Shown here one piece after another: positions 30,381-39,787 of a stretch of 64,000 nt of DNA (its first letter is position 1; every line of letters begins with the position of its first letter). Source of the stretch: Gracilaria domingensis. Its lineage: Eukaryota; Rhodophyta; Florideophyceae; Gracilariales; Gracilariaceae. Location of the stretch: the NCBI GenBank assembly GCA_022539475.1, contig VCMS01000064.1, positions 124,001 through 188,000 of the forward strand. The letters are read 5' to 3'. The notes beneath the pieces are model-generated. The model had not been told where the DNA came from and ran no database searches. It saw nothing but the letters and a program-made list of their open reading frames with translations. The position numbers and the translations under genes are program-made.

Positions 30381-31235
30381 ATGCCATCGCTAGCCGCTGC
30401 TGCCACCGCTTCCACCCACTCTCAGTCCATCGACCGTCCGTTCCGCACCACGCTGCAGGCGCTGCGCCACACCACCGATGACCCGCGCGAAACCATAAAT
30501 CGCCACATTGCGTCCGTCTTCCCCTACCAGGTCTCCGTCCGCAACCCTACCTTGCGCGCACAACGCGATGCCGTGCAGGCCGCCGTCACCTCGCATGCAC
30601 ACAACGATGATTCGTTGTATCAAGTGGCCACCACCGCGATGGACTCGTTCCTAGCCGTCCGAATCAATGGTGCCAGAGCAAAGGTGTCAGCCTTTTTTGA
30701 CCTCATGTGTCGCGACCGACAGTGGTCGCACATCGCTGTCTACTCGGGCAGTACCGTGGTGGAGGCTTGTTTTCTGGCGCTCAACTACCCTACGAAAAGG
30801 CTCACCGTCATTGACTCTGCACCAGACTATCCCGGTCGCGCACTCGCCTCGCGTCTAGCCTCGCAAACCTCCGCCTTTGTGCGTTACGCCACGTTGAGCG
30901 CAGCCGCCAAAGCGCTGGAGTCTGCACACGTTTTAGTCATAGGTGCAAAGGAGGTATGCTTAAACGGCACCGTGCTGGCGCGAAAGGGCGCTGGCATGCT
31001 TGTGCAGATGGCTCGTGAGAATGGCTTGCCAATCGTGGTTGCGACCCAAGCCATAAAGTACTCGGACCGCATGCTAGTTGCGCGCTCAGCCGATGGTGAC
31101 GTTATCAAGCCGTCAGAAATCTCCGCGGTCGTCACCGAACTAGATACCGCGCAGTGGGGCGTGTCTGAAGCACCAGAGGTATTGAGACGAGTAAATGATA
31201 TAGAAGCCCATCGGGTGGGTGTCTCGCCTATGTGA
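30381..31235 (+). CDS. eIF2B-like protein, delta/alpha type
   Basis: A 284-residue protein with the alpha/beta/delta eIF2B fold, shared with methylthioribose-1-phosphate isomerase. Visible are the helical N-terminal half, the nucleotide-fold strand HIAVYSGSTVVEACFLAL, and the conserved HVLVIGAKEVCLNGTVLAR followed by KGAGMLVQMARENGLPIVV and IKYSDR. This last block is closest in pattern to eIF2B delta. eIF2B is the guanine-exchange factor for eIF2 in initiation. The size equals an alpha subunit, and the long N-terminal extension of delta is absent, so it could be a short delta, a divergent alpha or an archaeal-type homologue. The ATG at 30381 is preferred; an in-frame ATG at 29901 would add a low-complexity extension. 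Confidence 0.75.
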   Translation: MPSLAAAATASTHSQSIDRPFRTTLQALRHTTDDPRETINRHIASVFPYQVSVRNPTLRAQRDAVQAAVTSHAHNDDSLYQVATTAMDSFLAVRINGARAKVSAFFDLMCRDRQWSHIAVYSGSTVVEACFLALNYPTKRLTVIDSAPDYPGRALASRLASQTSAFVRYATLSAAAKALESAHVLVIGAKEVCLNGTVLARKGAGMLVQMARENGLPIVVATQAIKYSDRMLVARSADGDVIKPSEISAVVTELDTAQWGVSEAPEVLRRVNDIEAHRVGVSPM

Positions 31236-32605
31236 TTTATGCGCGAAGCACAAACCCGATGGGCTTTGTGCTACCTTCGTAGTTAGCACGTTAAACTTGC
31301 GCTTTTCCCTAGGGCTTCCACGCGCGGTGGAGATAAAGCACCCCTCGGAATTTCTCCGCCAACTCATACTTCTGTGGCACAGACATGGCCTTATTGGTCC
31401 GATGTCTGCGGTGCTATTTTCGAAGACATACATAAATAGAGGCAATGCCGCAACGGCATCACGTTTCGGCTGATCAGAGACACCCTACTGTAGGTTTAGG
31501 GGGGCGGCAGTGAAGAGAGGACGAAGCAATACAAACAGCAATTCAACTCGGAAAAACAGCTCAGTATTCATTAAAACAGAAACAAACATAAAAACAATAA
31601 GATCCTCTAGATGAACATATAAACACATCAACCTATCACTCAATCTCTCCTTCCGTTTCGCGAGACATAACAGATGTAGCACGCTTGTACAAGCCAAATC
31701 TCGACTCAACCATCGAGCTCCACACACACAGTGAACAATCGTAAATAGTGCGGCAGGACGGCGATGGCGTTGTGTCTCGAAAGATTTGACGTGACGGACG
31801 GGTGGGTTGATCAAATCATGTTCTTCGGATGACTCTCTTTTGGTACATGGCACAACCTTACAGGTTCTCGATGCGGAAAACCATTGTGCGGCGGAAAAAA
31901 AAAACTCCATCTCGATTAGTAAAAAACATAAAGCGAACAATTTCGGTCGGTTACTTCTTCACAGCCGGATATATCGGAAGGTGCGCTAAACAAAACTCGA
32001 ACGGTTGAGTGGCGACAAAACCATCCCGATCCGGATCGCAAGAGGCAGCAAAGTCTTGACGCGCCAGCGATCCCGCAGTCGAGACAACCGTCATGTCAGC
32101 TATCCAGCACATCTGGTTTCATGCCCGCGACAAAGACGCGCAAGGCATACGTCACCGTGCCAGTTGTTGCTGACGAGTTCCGAAAAAAAACAACCAAGTT
32201 TGGCGATACCTCGAGACCGTTCTCGTGGGGTACCACGTGTGGCTGTTTCACAGCCTTCCTGGTGCATGAAGTAAAGAAAACAAAAATGAGCGAGTGCAAG
32301 AACAGGTAGTGTGTGCGAGATTGCAAATGGGCACAAGTGTCGGGGGGGTGAGGGGATGGGACAAAGTGAGCGCAAGAATGTGTGATGGTACAGAAGCCGG
32401 GGAGAAGAGCACGGTGCAGACCAGTAGGAGAAGTCGTTATGCAACACAGCAATGCGCGGCAGTTGATGTGCACATGCTCGTACAGGAAGATAAGGTGATT
32501 CCAACAAAGCACGAACAGAGCATTGTGTAACAAGCGTCGCTTTCCCCACGGTGGCTTGTGACGATTGCAGAAGCAGTTTGGAACGATGCTAAGGGATACA
32601 CACAA
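31236..32605. other. intergenic between convergent genes
   Basis: 1.37 kb between the eIF2B-like and tandem-motif genes. Several overlapping open frames on both strands have no family likeness. Short A and G runs are present (31897-31905, 32342-32348). Nothing firm. Confidence 0.5.
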
Positions 32606-33760
32606 TTACTCCTTTCCAGCGCCAAGCAAAGACGGGTTGATTGTCTGACACGAAGGCAGAATGGGACTTCCACGCGGTGGGCTTGCTTTCGGCAGTGACG
32701 AAGCAAGCAAATAATTGCTCGGCGAAAATTGAAAGGCGTCGTGATCAAGATCTATGCTCTTGGGAGTGACACACAGAAAGGCTGCGGCATAATCCATATT
32801 ACTTGTGTCTGGCCCGAACGAGGTTGGGATCATAAGGTCACGTTCGCGTGCACTGGGTTCTGGGATAGGAATGGCGAGAGGGTGAGTTTCGTGAGTAGTA
32901 TCCATTGGCGAGCCGCACATTTGTGAGTTGTAGGACTGGGGCATAGAGGTACAGCAGCCCAGAGCTTGGGCTGATGAGTGGTTAAGGACGCTGGGGGTGT
33001 GGGAGAGCCAGTCTGGGTTGTTGGACCAGGAGGAGACCATCTCAGCGTACGGCATGTCGTTGACATGAGTGGGTTGCGGGATTTGCATTGGCTGACTGCG
33101 TTGGCAGGGGCTCGGGTCGTTGTCGGTCGGGTTGATTGGGAGTGGAGGGGGGTGCCAGTGGCTGTCTTTGTGGGGGGTGGCAATGGAGGTATTGACGGGC
33201 TGATGGGTTTGAAGATGCATCTGATAGTGAAGTGGTGGTTGGGGCGCTTGGTGCTGGGGCTGGTGCGACATTGCGGCAGGGCGGTGAGGGGCGTTAATGG
33301 AGATAGGACTGGTTTGCGCATGAGAACGAGACAGGCCGTGGGCGTCTACAGAAGAATTGAGGTTGTGAGACGAGAAGTGCCAGTTGGAAGAAGGGTTGTG
33401 TTGCTTGTCCTGGCCGTCGTAAACTTCGCAGTTGGGATTCTTTTTCAAGTATGTGACGAGATTCTTTCGCAGAGGGGCAGCATTGCCTGTAACTTTACGG
33501 CACTCGATTCTGTGCCAGATGGGAACGTGCTCGTTCTGCACGGAGATGGGCTCGCCGGTGATGGGGTCAATCTCGTCGGAATGCTGCTGGGAGGGGTCTT
33601 TGTCCTGGCCGACGTATTCCTCGCACTCGGGGTGCTTGCGGAGGTAGCGCGCGAGGTTGCGGCGCAGCGGGGCGGCGTTGCCGGCTATCTTGCGGCGCTC
33701 GCGACGGTTCCATATGGTGACGTGCTTGGCCTGCTCCTCGGGGGTGAGCGCGGTGGCCAT
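32606..33760 (-). CDS. tandem IWNR-GNAAP motif protein, putative nuclear regulator
   Basis: 384 residues. The first 125 contain two copies of a 40-residue unit: HVTIWNRRERRKIAGNAAP followed by LRRNLARYLRKHPECEEYVG, and HVPIWHRIECRKVTGNAAP followed by LRKNLVTYLKKNPNCEVYDG. I have seen this IWN-R--RK--GNAAP--NL--YL--HP-CE-Y pattern in plant and algal proteins but cannot name a domain or function. The rest is Gln/His/Pro/Ser/Asn-rich, low complexity and without membrane segments, as in transcription or RNA-binding regulators. The ATG at 33758-33760 is in a good context. A G-run-rich leader on the plus strand (C-rich on the coding strand) lies immediately upstream, shared with the divergent RNase HII gene. 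Confidence 0.7.
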   Translation of the reverse strand: MATALTPEEQAKHVTIWNRRERRKIAGNAAPLRRNLARYLRKHPECEEYVGQDKDPSQQHSDEIDPITGEPISVQNEHVPIWHRIECRKVTGNAAPLRKNLVTYLKKNPNCEVYDGQDKQHNPSSNWHFSSHNLNSSVDAHGLSRSHAQTSPISINAPHRPAAMSHQPQHQAPQPPLHYQMHLQTHQPVNTSIATPHKDSHWHPPPLPINPTDNDPSPCQRSQPMQIPQPTHVNDMPYAEMVSSWSNNPDWLSHTPSVLNHSSAQALGCCTSMPQSYNSQMCGSPMDTTHETHPLAIPIPEPSARERDLMIPTSFGPDTSNMDYAAAFLCVTPKSIDLDHDAFQFSPSNYLLASSLPKASPPRGSPILPSCQTINPSLLGAGKE

Positions 33761-34526
33761 CCTTTTGGGGGGGGGAGGGGTGAAGTTGGATGGGAGAGGG
33801 AAGGAGCAATGGGGAGAAGGAAGGGAGTGGGGGTGGTACCAGGAATAGGAATGGAAACGGGAGGGGGGGGGGGGGGGGGTTGGGAATATTAGATGGAGGA
33901 AGGGAGGGAACGGGGAGCGGGGGCCTGGCGGGGAAAAAGGGGGGGGGGGGGGTGGGGAGTGAGGGGGTGGGGGGGGAGGGTGAGGGGGGAAGGAGTGGGA
34001 AGGGAAGGGAGGGTTTCGGGGGGGAGGGGGGGGGATGGTAAATACTGGGCGGGGCGAGCACGAGAGCGGCAGCGCGTGCGCGGAAGCGAGTAACGGCGTG
34101 GCAGGAAGCGCAGGCGCACTGCGGCACAGAAGCGGTGCGCGAAAGCGTGGAAGCAGCGCACGCAGGCGGCGCGCGCAGCGGAGGCGGCTCGCACGCCACG
34201 GCTCGGCGAGCGAGATCTACGCAAGTGGCAGCGAGGCGCCCCGATGGGGGCGCGCGCGCGCGCGCACGTTTCTCGCGCACGTTTGTTGTGGCTGTTGTGC
34301 GTACGTGTCGCGCCGTGAGCGGCGCGTTCGCGCGCGCGTGGCCGCCGCGCGCGCGCCGCTTGCTGCGCGCCGCGCGCGTCACGCGCGTCACAGTGCGAGA
34401 TTACACGCCGGCGCGCGTGCGGGGGGAGGGGGGGCGCCACCGCCCACCGCCCCCGGCCATCGCCACCGCCCCCCCCCCCCCCCCCGCCATCGCCACCGCC
34501 CTCGCCCGCCCCACCCGCCCAGCGCC
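33761..34526. promoter_or_regulatory. divergent GC-skewed promoter of the motif-protein and RNase HII genes
   Basis: The plus strand carries many G runs from 33767 to about 34035 (up to 15 G), then a GCGC-rich core, then C runs from about 34440 to 34500. Each gene is therefore preceded by a C-rich leader on its own coding strand. The 34469-34485 C run is flanked by direct copies of GCCATCGCCACCGCC. Confidence 0.5.
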
Positions 34527-35350
34527 ATGCGCCCGACCGCCTTCGCCGCGCCCCCGCCCGCAGCGCCGCGCAGCGCCGCGCGCCGCGCCGCGCTGCAGCG
34601 CGACGCGCAGCGCCTGGCGCGCCGCCGCGAGCGCCCCATCGCCGGCTGCGACGAGGCCGTAAGTGGTCCTCCCCCCCCCCCCCCCCCCCCCCAACCCAAC
34701 CCCTGCCCTCATCTGCCCGTCATAGACGCCCACCCCCCTTTTTCTTCCCCGACAGCTCGTTCTGACCGTGCGCGCCGTTCTGTTTACAGGGCGCCGGCGC
34801 GCTGGCCGGCCCGCTGGTGGCCGCCGCCGTGGCGCTCGACTCCAGTTTGTATCGCGCTTGCCGCCCGTTACACCCGCTGTTGGACGACTCCAAGCGCCTG
34901 AGCGACGCGCAGAGGCGCCGCGTGTTTCACCACGTTTGCGAGCACCCGGCTCTGCGCGTCGCGCACTGCGTCGTGGCGCCGGCCGTCATCGACCACCGCA
35001 ACGTGCTCAACGCGCGCCTGGACGCCATGCGCGACGCGGTGCTGCTGCTGCCGTCGCCGCCGCAGCTGCTGTTTGTGGACGGCCATCTCGCACTGCCCGG
35101 CCTGTCGTGCGCGCAGCGCGCTGTGGTTGGCGGCGACGCGCTCGTTAGCTTAGTGGCGGCTGCCGGCATTGTGGCCAAGGTGCTGCGCGATGATATCATG
35201 CGCCAGTTTGCGCGCCAATATCCGCACTATCACTTTGAGCGCAACGTAGGCTACCCCACTCAGCTCCACCGCCAGGCGCTCATGCAGCACGGTCCGTGCC
35301 CCATTCACAGGCGTTCGTTCAAACCGGTTCGCGACGCGGCCGCACGCTGA
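34527..35350 (+). CDS. RNHB: RNase HII, bacterial/organellar type, spliced
   Basis: A type 2 RNase H that cleaves RNA in RNA-DNA hybrids. Exon 1 is 34527-34658 and exon 2 is 34790-35350; the 131-bp intron (GTAAGTGG donor, TTTACAG acceptor) contains a 22-base C run. The protein is 230 residues. Likely catalytic acids are D42 and E43 (AGCDEA), D141 (LLFVDGH) and D178 (AKVLRDDIM). GYPTQLH and HGPCPIHRRSF are conserved. The usual DEAGRGPLAGP is here DEAGAGALAGP, so the Arg of the GRG junction-sensing motif is missing. The leader (MRPTAFAAPPPAAPRSAARR) suggests plastid or mitochondrial targeting. This is not the eukaryotic RNASEH2A type. Codon use is extremely GC-rich. Confidence 0.9.
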
Positions 35351-37767
35351 GCGCCCAAAGGTTACACCATGCGCCCCCTACGCTCAAGTCACGCCCGTCT
35401 TCCGCCGCCGCTGCGCTGTTGTCGCTTACCAGTACCCATGGTAGCTTAGTATGTGTGTTAAGCCTTATGTCTTTGATTGCATTTGCTGTGCAGCGTCAGT
35501 CTGGCCCGACTAATTGCACACATCACTTGCACACAACATTCTCTTCGCGCCCCACAAGCGTCGTGCGTTTCCGCAGCCGCCATTTCCCCCCAACCTGCCT
35601 TGGCCCATCAATGCGTTGTCATGGGCCCGGCGCTGCCATGCGCCGAGATTCTTCCGCGCACAAGCCGCCTCATCGTCCACTCTCTACCTCTGCTACTCGT
35701 ACATTCATGTGCCTGCCGCTCTGCGGTTACCGCTGCACGCGCCCTGCTGCGGAAGGACTGCTGCTGGCCCGAGAGAATACAACTGATGGCACGTTGCACT
35801 TGATCCGAGGTGGTACACATTTGTCCCAAATCACTCGCAATTCGCACTGCGTCAAATCGGAGAGCATGCTCGTTGTGCGTCGCACACCACCCATCGATAC
35901 TCTGCTCGTGCTATGTATAAGTCAAAACCTCCACGCACGTTGGCCCTTTGGCTCGTTACGTGCAACACCAACATGCACTTTGCATTCGCTCGAGGCGCAT
36001 GGTGCAGTTGAGATGTTTGTACGTAACTGTGTTGGACGCATGCACTCCTTTCCTTCGCAAGGAGGCCCCTTCAAGTGCTCTTGTGCGCGAAGTTACACAT
36101 ATCAAAACCATGTGTGATGCGGAATTCCGCTGCAGTCACTATTTTTGCTTCTGCGCCCCTCATCATCATCATCATGATCATGATGACCAAGATAGTCCCC
36201 ATACAACGTACAGGTAGAGGGATATCCCTAACAACGATTCCGCCGCGGAATTACATTCTTCACTTTTTATAGCGGCGACGCAAAGAGTCTGTATTCTGAT
36301 GTATACAGTTAATACAGTGATAGAAAGTCTGATGTAGTTTGTCTTCCAACAACCCTGATGACTGCAGTGCTGATGAACGGCTCTGCAGCGTCGTTTATAG
36401 CCAAAGCTCTTGAACTTTGTACTTCCATTTGAACCTATGCCATAGAATCTGGCAGCTCTCAGGGATGTTCCGACCAATTGAAGTAAAATTACGACTTGAT
36501 GTGTAGGATCTGTCACAGATGAGTACGAAGACATAATTAGGACACTTGTCGTTATCAACGAATTTAGCTGTGATGATAATGATCTTGCATCCCACGCGAT
36601 AAGGCTACCATCAGCTACTGTAGATAGCGTTACGGTGGTAACTATTCTTACAACTATGCGTTGTCAACGCTTGACACATGACCGTTCAATTTCTCCCCAA
36701 ACTATTCAACAGGACGACATTACCAAGTTGTGAAATTTCCAGCTAATAATATCTGCCTCCACGCTATACACTCTTCACACACGCGACATAGGCTACCGCG
36801 CAGATCGTTTTCCGCGGGTCTCTTGGGGGACCGATGGTGCCCAGTCTCAGACACGATTTATTAGTCCCCCCGCCGCACGTAGTCCGTGATCAACCTACAC
36901 ATCAGTTTCCTCATGAAAGACACACGTCATAACCTTCAGGACTAGATCTGCTCGTGTAAACAACCACCAGCCTTGCTCCGTACCGATGAGGGCAGCTCCC
37001 CAACACGCGTTCAGAACAACGTCCACGCGTCGCGCAACCCCTGCTGGTGACACAGTTACTGTAGTACAGTACGTCGTAAGTGCTGCCCCGATTTACAGCG
37101 ACGCCCTCCACGAACGCCAAGGTAGTGGTGATGGAGGGGTGACTTTTTGCCTTACGCTGTTAACAATTGGAGAGTTATCAGTCACACCAGAGTTTCGAGA
37201 GATGGAAAACAATGGGGTAATGTTAGAGAGAAGGGACCGTAACTTCAATATGTAATGCTCATGAAAGATGCGGGGCAACTTTAGCCCAAGGAACAATTGA
37301 GCTCTCTGTCCCGGGGCTTGCGAGATGATGAACAAACATTCCAGAAAAAAAACGCGTTACAGGCCTTGATGTCGATGCGCAATTGAATTTGAGGACAGGA
37401 AAGCGGATTGATTGGTCAGGTCCGCAAGCGGAAAACAAGGTGTCGAGGCATCGATGAGCTCAAACACTACCATGGATCCACGACTAACCTTGCGAAGCTC
37501 CAGGGCGAAGCTGAACTTGAACGTGACCCATAGCAAGAAAGGAGGGAATGTAATGTTGAAGTTAGAATATTTACATCTACCGCTACTGCGGTGCTTAGAA
37601 TCTTGGCACCCAAAACCGGTTGTATGTGTGTGACTGCTGTGGTCAATTAACGTCATCGCCCGCAAATGACCTCTTATCTCTTATCCCAGATTCACACCAC
37701 GTGCAGAGCATGCGTCTTCTGCCGATATTAATCTTCTGTTCTGTTCTTTTCTGCACACATCATGACG

Positions 37768-37777
37768 CTATAAAAGG
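37768..37777 (+). promoter_or_regulatory. TATA box of an unidentified transcription unit
   Basis: CTATAAAAGG, a textbook core TATA, is followed by the repeated GATATCAT (37787-37794 and 37798-37805). About 130 bp downstream is an ATG in good context at 37900. No recognised gene follows. Confidence 0.45.
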
Positions 37778-37899
37778 GGTGCATTGATATCATGACGATA
37801 TCATTTCATCACTTCGGCGCAGGTCTATAACAAGACAACAACAATCGTAACCAGGGTCCATCAAAGCGCATAGTACAGGGAACACCAAATTGTGGCACA

Positions 37900-38025
37900 A
37901 TGGGCAAAGCCAAAGAGGAGGATAGCTTAGGCTCAACTTCAGCGTGGAAGCCCTGTCACGTAAAGCTTGGAATTATACTTCAAGTTATAGAAGGTACAGA
38001 TGAAGTTGCGGCCACGGGAACATGA
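37900..38025 (+). CDS. possible small protein or first exon
   Basis: ATG in the context CACAATGGG, then 41 codons (MGKAKEEDSLGSTSAWKPCH and on) to a TGA. It may be a micro-protein, or the first exon of a spliced gene using a GTACAG donor after codon 36. The only support is its position after a strong TATA box. Confidence 0.25.
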   Translation: MGKAKEEDSLGSTSAWKPCHVKLGIILQVIEGTDEVAATGT

Positions 38026-38349
38026 TGTTGATAAACACACCAAGAGAGCGACAACGTATATGGACGCGCTGCGTTTTGTAGAATATGGAGGCTAAAACCG
38101 TTGCAGGTCACCAGCGACTGCACCAAGCCTCGGCAACCAAAACACCTTCCCACACACCCATTACTGACTCCGAGAGAGAGTGACGGGAGGAAAAAAACAG
38201 ACATCTCGTTCTGAGCCAAGGAGTATCGGGTTTTCACTATTGTCTGATGATACCGCTTGTTTCGTTAAGGAGCCACGAACGACGATTTGTTGCTCGCTTG
38301 TTGCTTTCTGTGAGTAGCTCATGCTTGCTGCTTTCGTAGCTTGATAAAG

Positions 38350-38964
38350 TCATGGTATTCGCATTTCAATCTTCGCGTCACCTCCTAAGCTCCTCACCAG
38401 CCATTCCATTCCATCAATAAGTCCTGCACCAGTCTCTGCAGAGCAAGGCTGTACACACTGCGGGCGGTTTTCTGCGTCGGAAAGTAAGTCTAGTGCCAGA
38501 CTGACCTTAACTGGGTCCATCGCGTTCTCTAGATCCTGCTTGTTGGCGAGCACAAGTAAGGGGCTGTGTTTCAAATGAGGTCTGGCGATAAGCTTTTTCA
38601 ATGTCTCTCTCGAGTCTTCCATGCGTTGGCTGTCTGTGGAGTCCACAACCCAAATAATGGCTTCCGCTTCAGCGACGTATCTATCCCAGATTGGACGAAG
38701 TGCCCTCGCTCCGCCAAGATCCCACACGAGCAACTTTTCATTCGGAAAACGAAGTTTGGCCACATTAAGACCGACGGTCGGAGTAATTTTCTTGAGCGAT
38801 GCCGGACGCGAAACAGTGCTTTGACTTTTTGACGTGAGCGGAAAGTACAACTTCAGCCATTCAAGAATTGAAGACTTGCCAGACGCTTCGACGCCTAGAA
38901 GAGCTATGGAGCGCTGGGGGACATGGGTGAGCTCTTCATAAAAGCCCTGGACAAGCGAAAACAT
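38350..38964 (-). CDS. ARFRP1: ARF-related small GTPase, ARFRP1/Arl3p type
   Basis: A 204-residue trans-Golgi GTPase that recruits ARL1 and golgins. Guanine-binding motifs are GVEASGKSS (residues 24-32), KITPTVGLN (switch I), WDLGG (81-85), LANKQD (139-144) and QPCSAETG. The N-terminus MFSLVQGFYEELT has no myristoylated Gly2, in line with ARFRP1, which is acetylated instead. Two departures are notable: the P-loop replaces the usual DNAGKTT with EASGKSS, and switch II reads WDLGGA, with Ala86 where ARF proteins have the catalytic Gln. A 12-residue insertion follows the P-loop helix (SKSQSTVSRPAS). The first in-frame ATG is at 38964. Confidence 0.88.
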   Translation of the reverse strand: MFSLVQGFYEELTHVPQRSIALLGVEASGKSSILEWLKLYFPLTSKSQSTVSRPASLKKITPTVGLNVAKLRFPNEKLLVWDLGGARALRPIWDRYVAEAEAIIWVVDSTDSQRMEDSRETLKKLIARPHLKHSPLLVLANKQDLENAMDPVKVSLALDLLSDAENRPQCVQPCSAETGAGLIDGMEWLVRSLGGDAKIEMRIP

Positions 38965-39787
38965 TGAGACCAAGACGTTTTCCGCGTCGAAGACTTCCTG
39001 TCGCGAAGGGAGCCGTCAGCGGGAGTCCGCATGAGGGGCACGAGAGCTCTGTGTGGGTCGAGGGGTGGCAGCTGGTTGTTTTGGTGCCCCGGTCCAGTTT
39101 GGCTTCCGCATCGCAGGAACTGGAAAGGAAAGGAAGTGGCGAGCGCCGCACGTCACTGTCATTTGGACACGTGTGTGTCCCAACATGAATTCTATTATTT
39201 TTTGAACTACTCCCGAGACCTCCACTTGTCCGTTCACCACTCGACGAAACTGCTGTGCAAATTTGCAGATTGCATCAAGTTGATCGTCAGATGCGAGATG
39301 GCGATGCCTGCAGGAAAGAACACAATGCGTTCTAACTTACGAAGGCACAGTGATGTCATAAACTTCATCATGATTTTGTTAATGTTACACGGATACAGGA
39401 ATACGCATCGATACTGAGAAGGTCCCTGTCCGGCCTACCCCGCAGCTGCACCCCAAGACTAATCTACTGCTTTAAGCATCGCACAAGTTTAAGAGTTAAA
39501 AAAGTTGAGTACTTGTCGATCCTCCTGTCACCAATTCTAAACTTGACGACCTTGACGCAAACCAGGTTCGCGCATTTAATGACCTTCAAGTCGCTTTGCT
39601 GAAATGTATGCTTGTGGGAATGTTTTTGACAACAGAAATGCGTCATAACGGCACAGAAATACCTGTGAAAAAGCAAGCGCTGTCCCGAAGCTACATTGAT
39701 ACCAGAATGTCAGCAAAATAGGCAAAGCTGTTATACGCCCCCAAAAGCCAAATCACTGCGTCCATGCGCCCTTAGTCCACTCATTCA
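38965..39787. other. intergenic, nothing recognised
   Basis: About 820 bp between the ARFRP1 start and the TM9SF stop, both on the minus strand. Open frames overlap on both strands and lack family likeness. Confidence 0.5.

Larger units (their letters stand above)
35351..38349. other. 3-kb gene-poor region
   Basis: No firm gene. It includes a CATCATCATGATCATGATGA palindromic repeat at about 36161-36184 and a well-formed TATA promoter with a mini-ORF at 37.77-38.03 kb (listed separately). Other open frames are short, overlapping and without family features. Confidence 0.5.

Noticed and set aside
33567-34391. Long minus-strand frame over the G-run region
   Set aside because: Translation is proline and arginine low complexity produced by G/C runs, and it overlaps the real gene in another frame.
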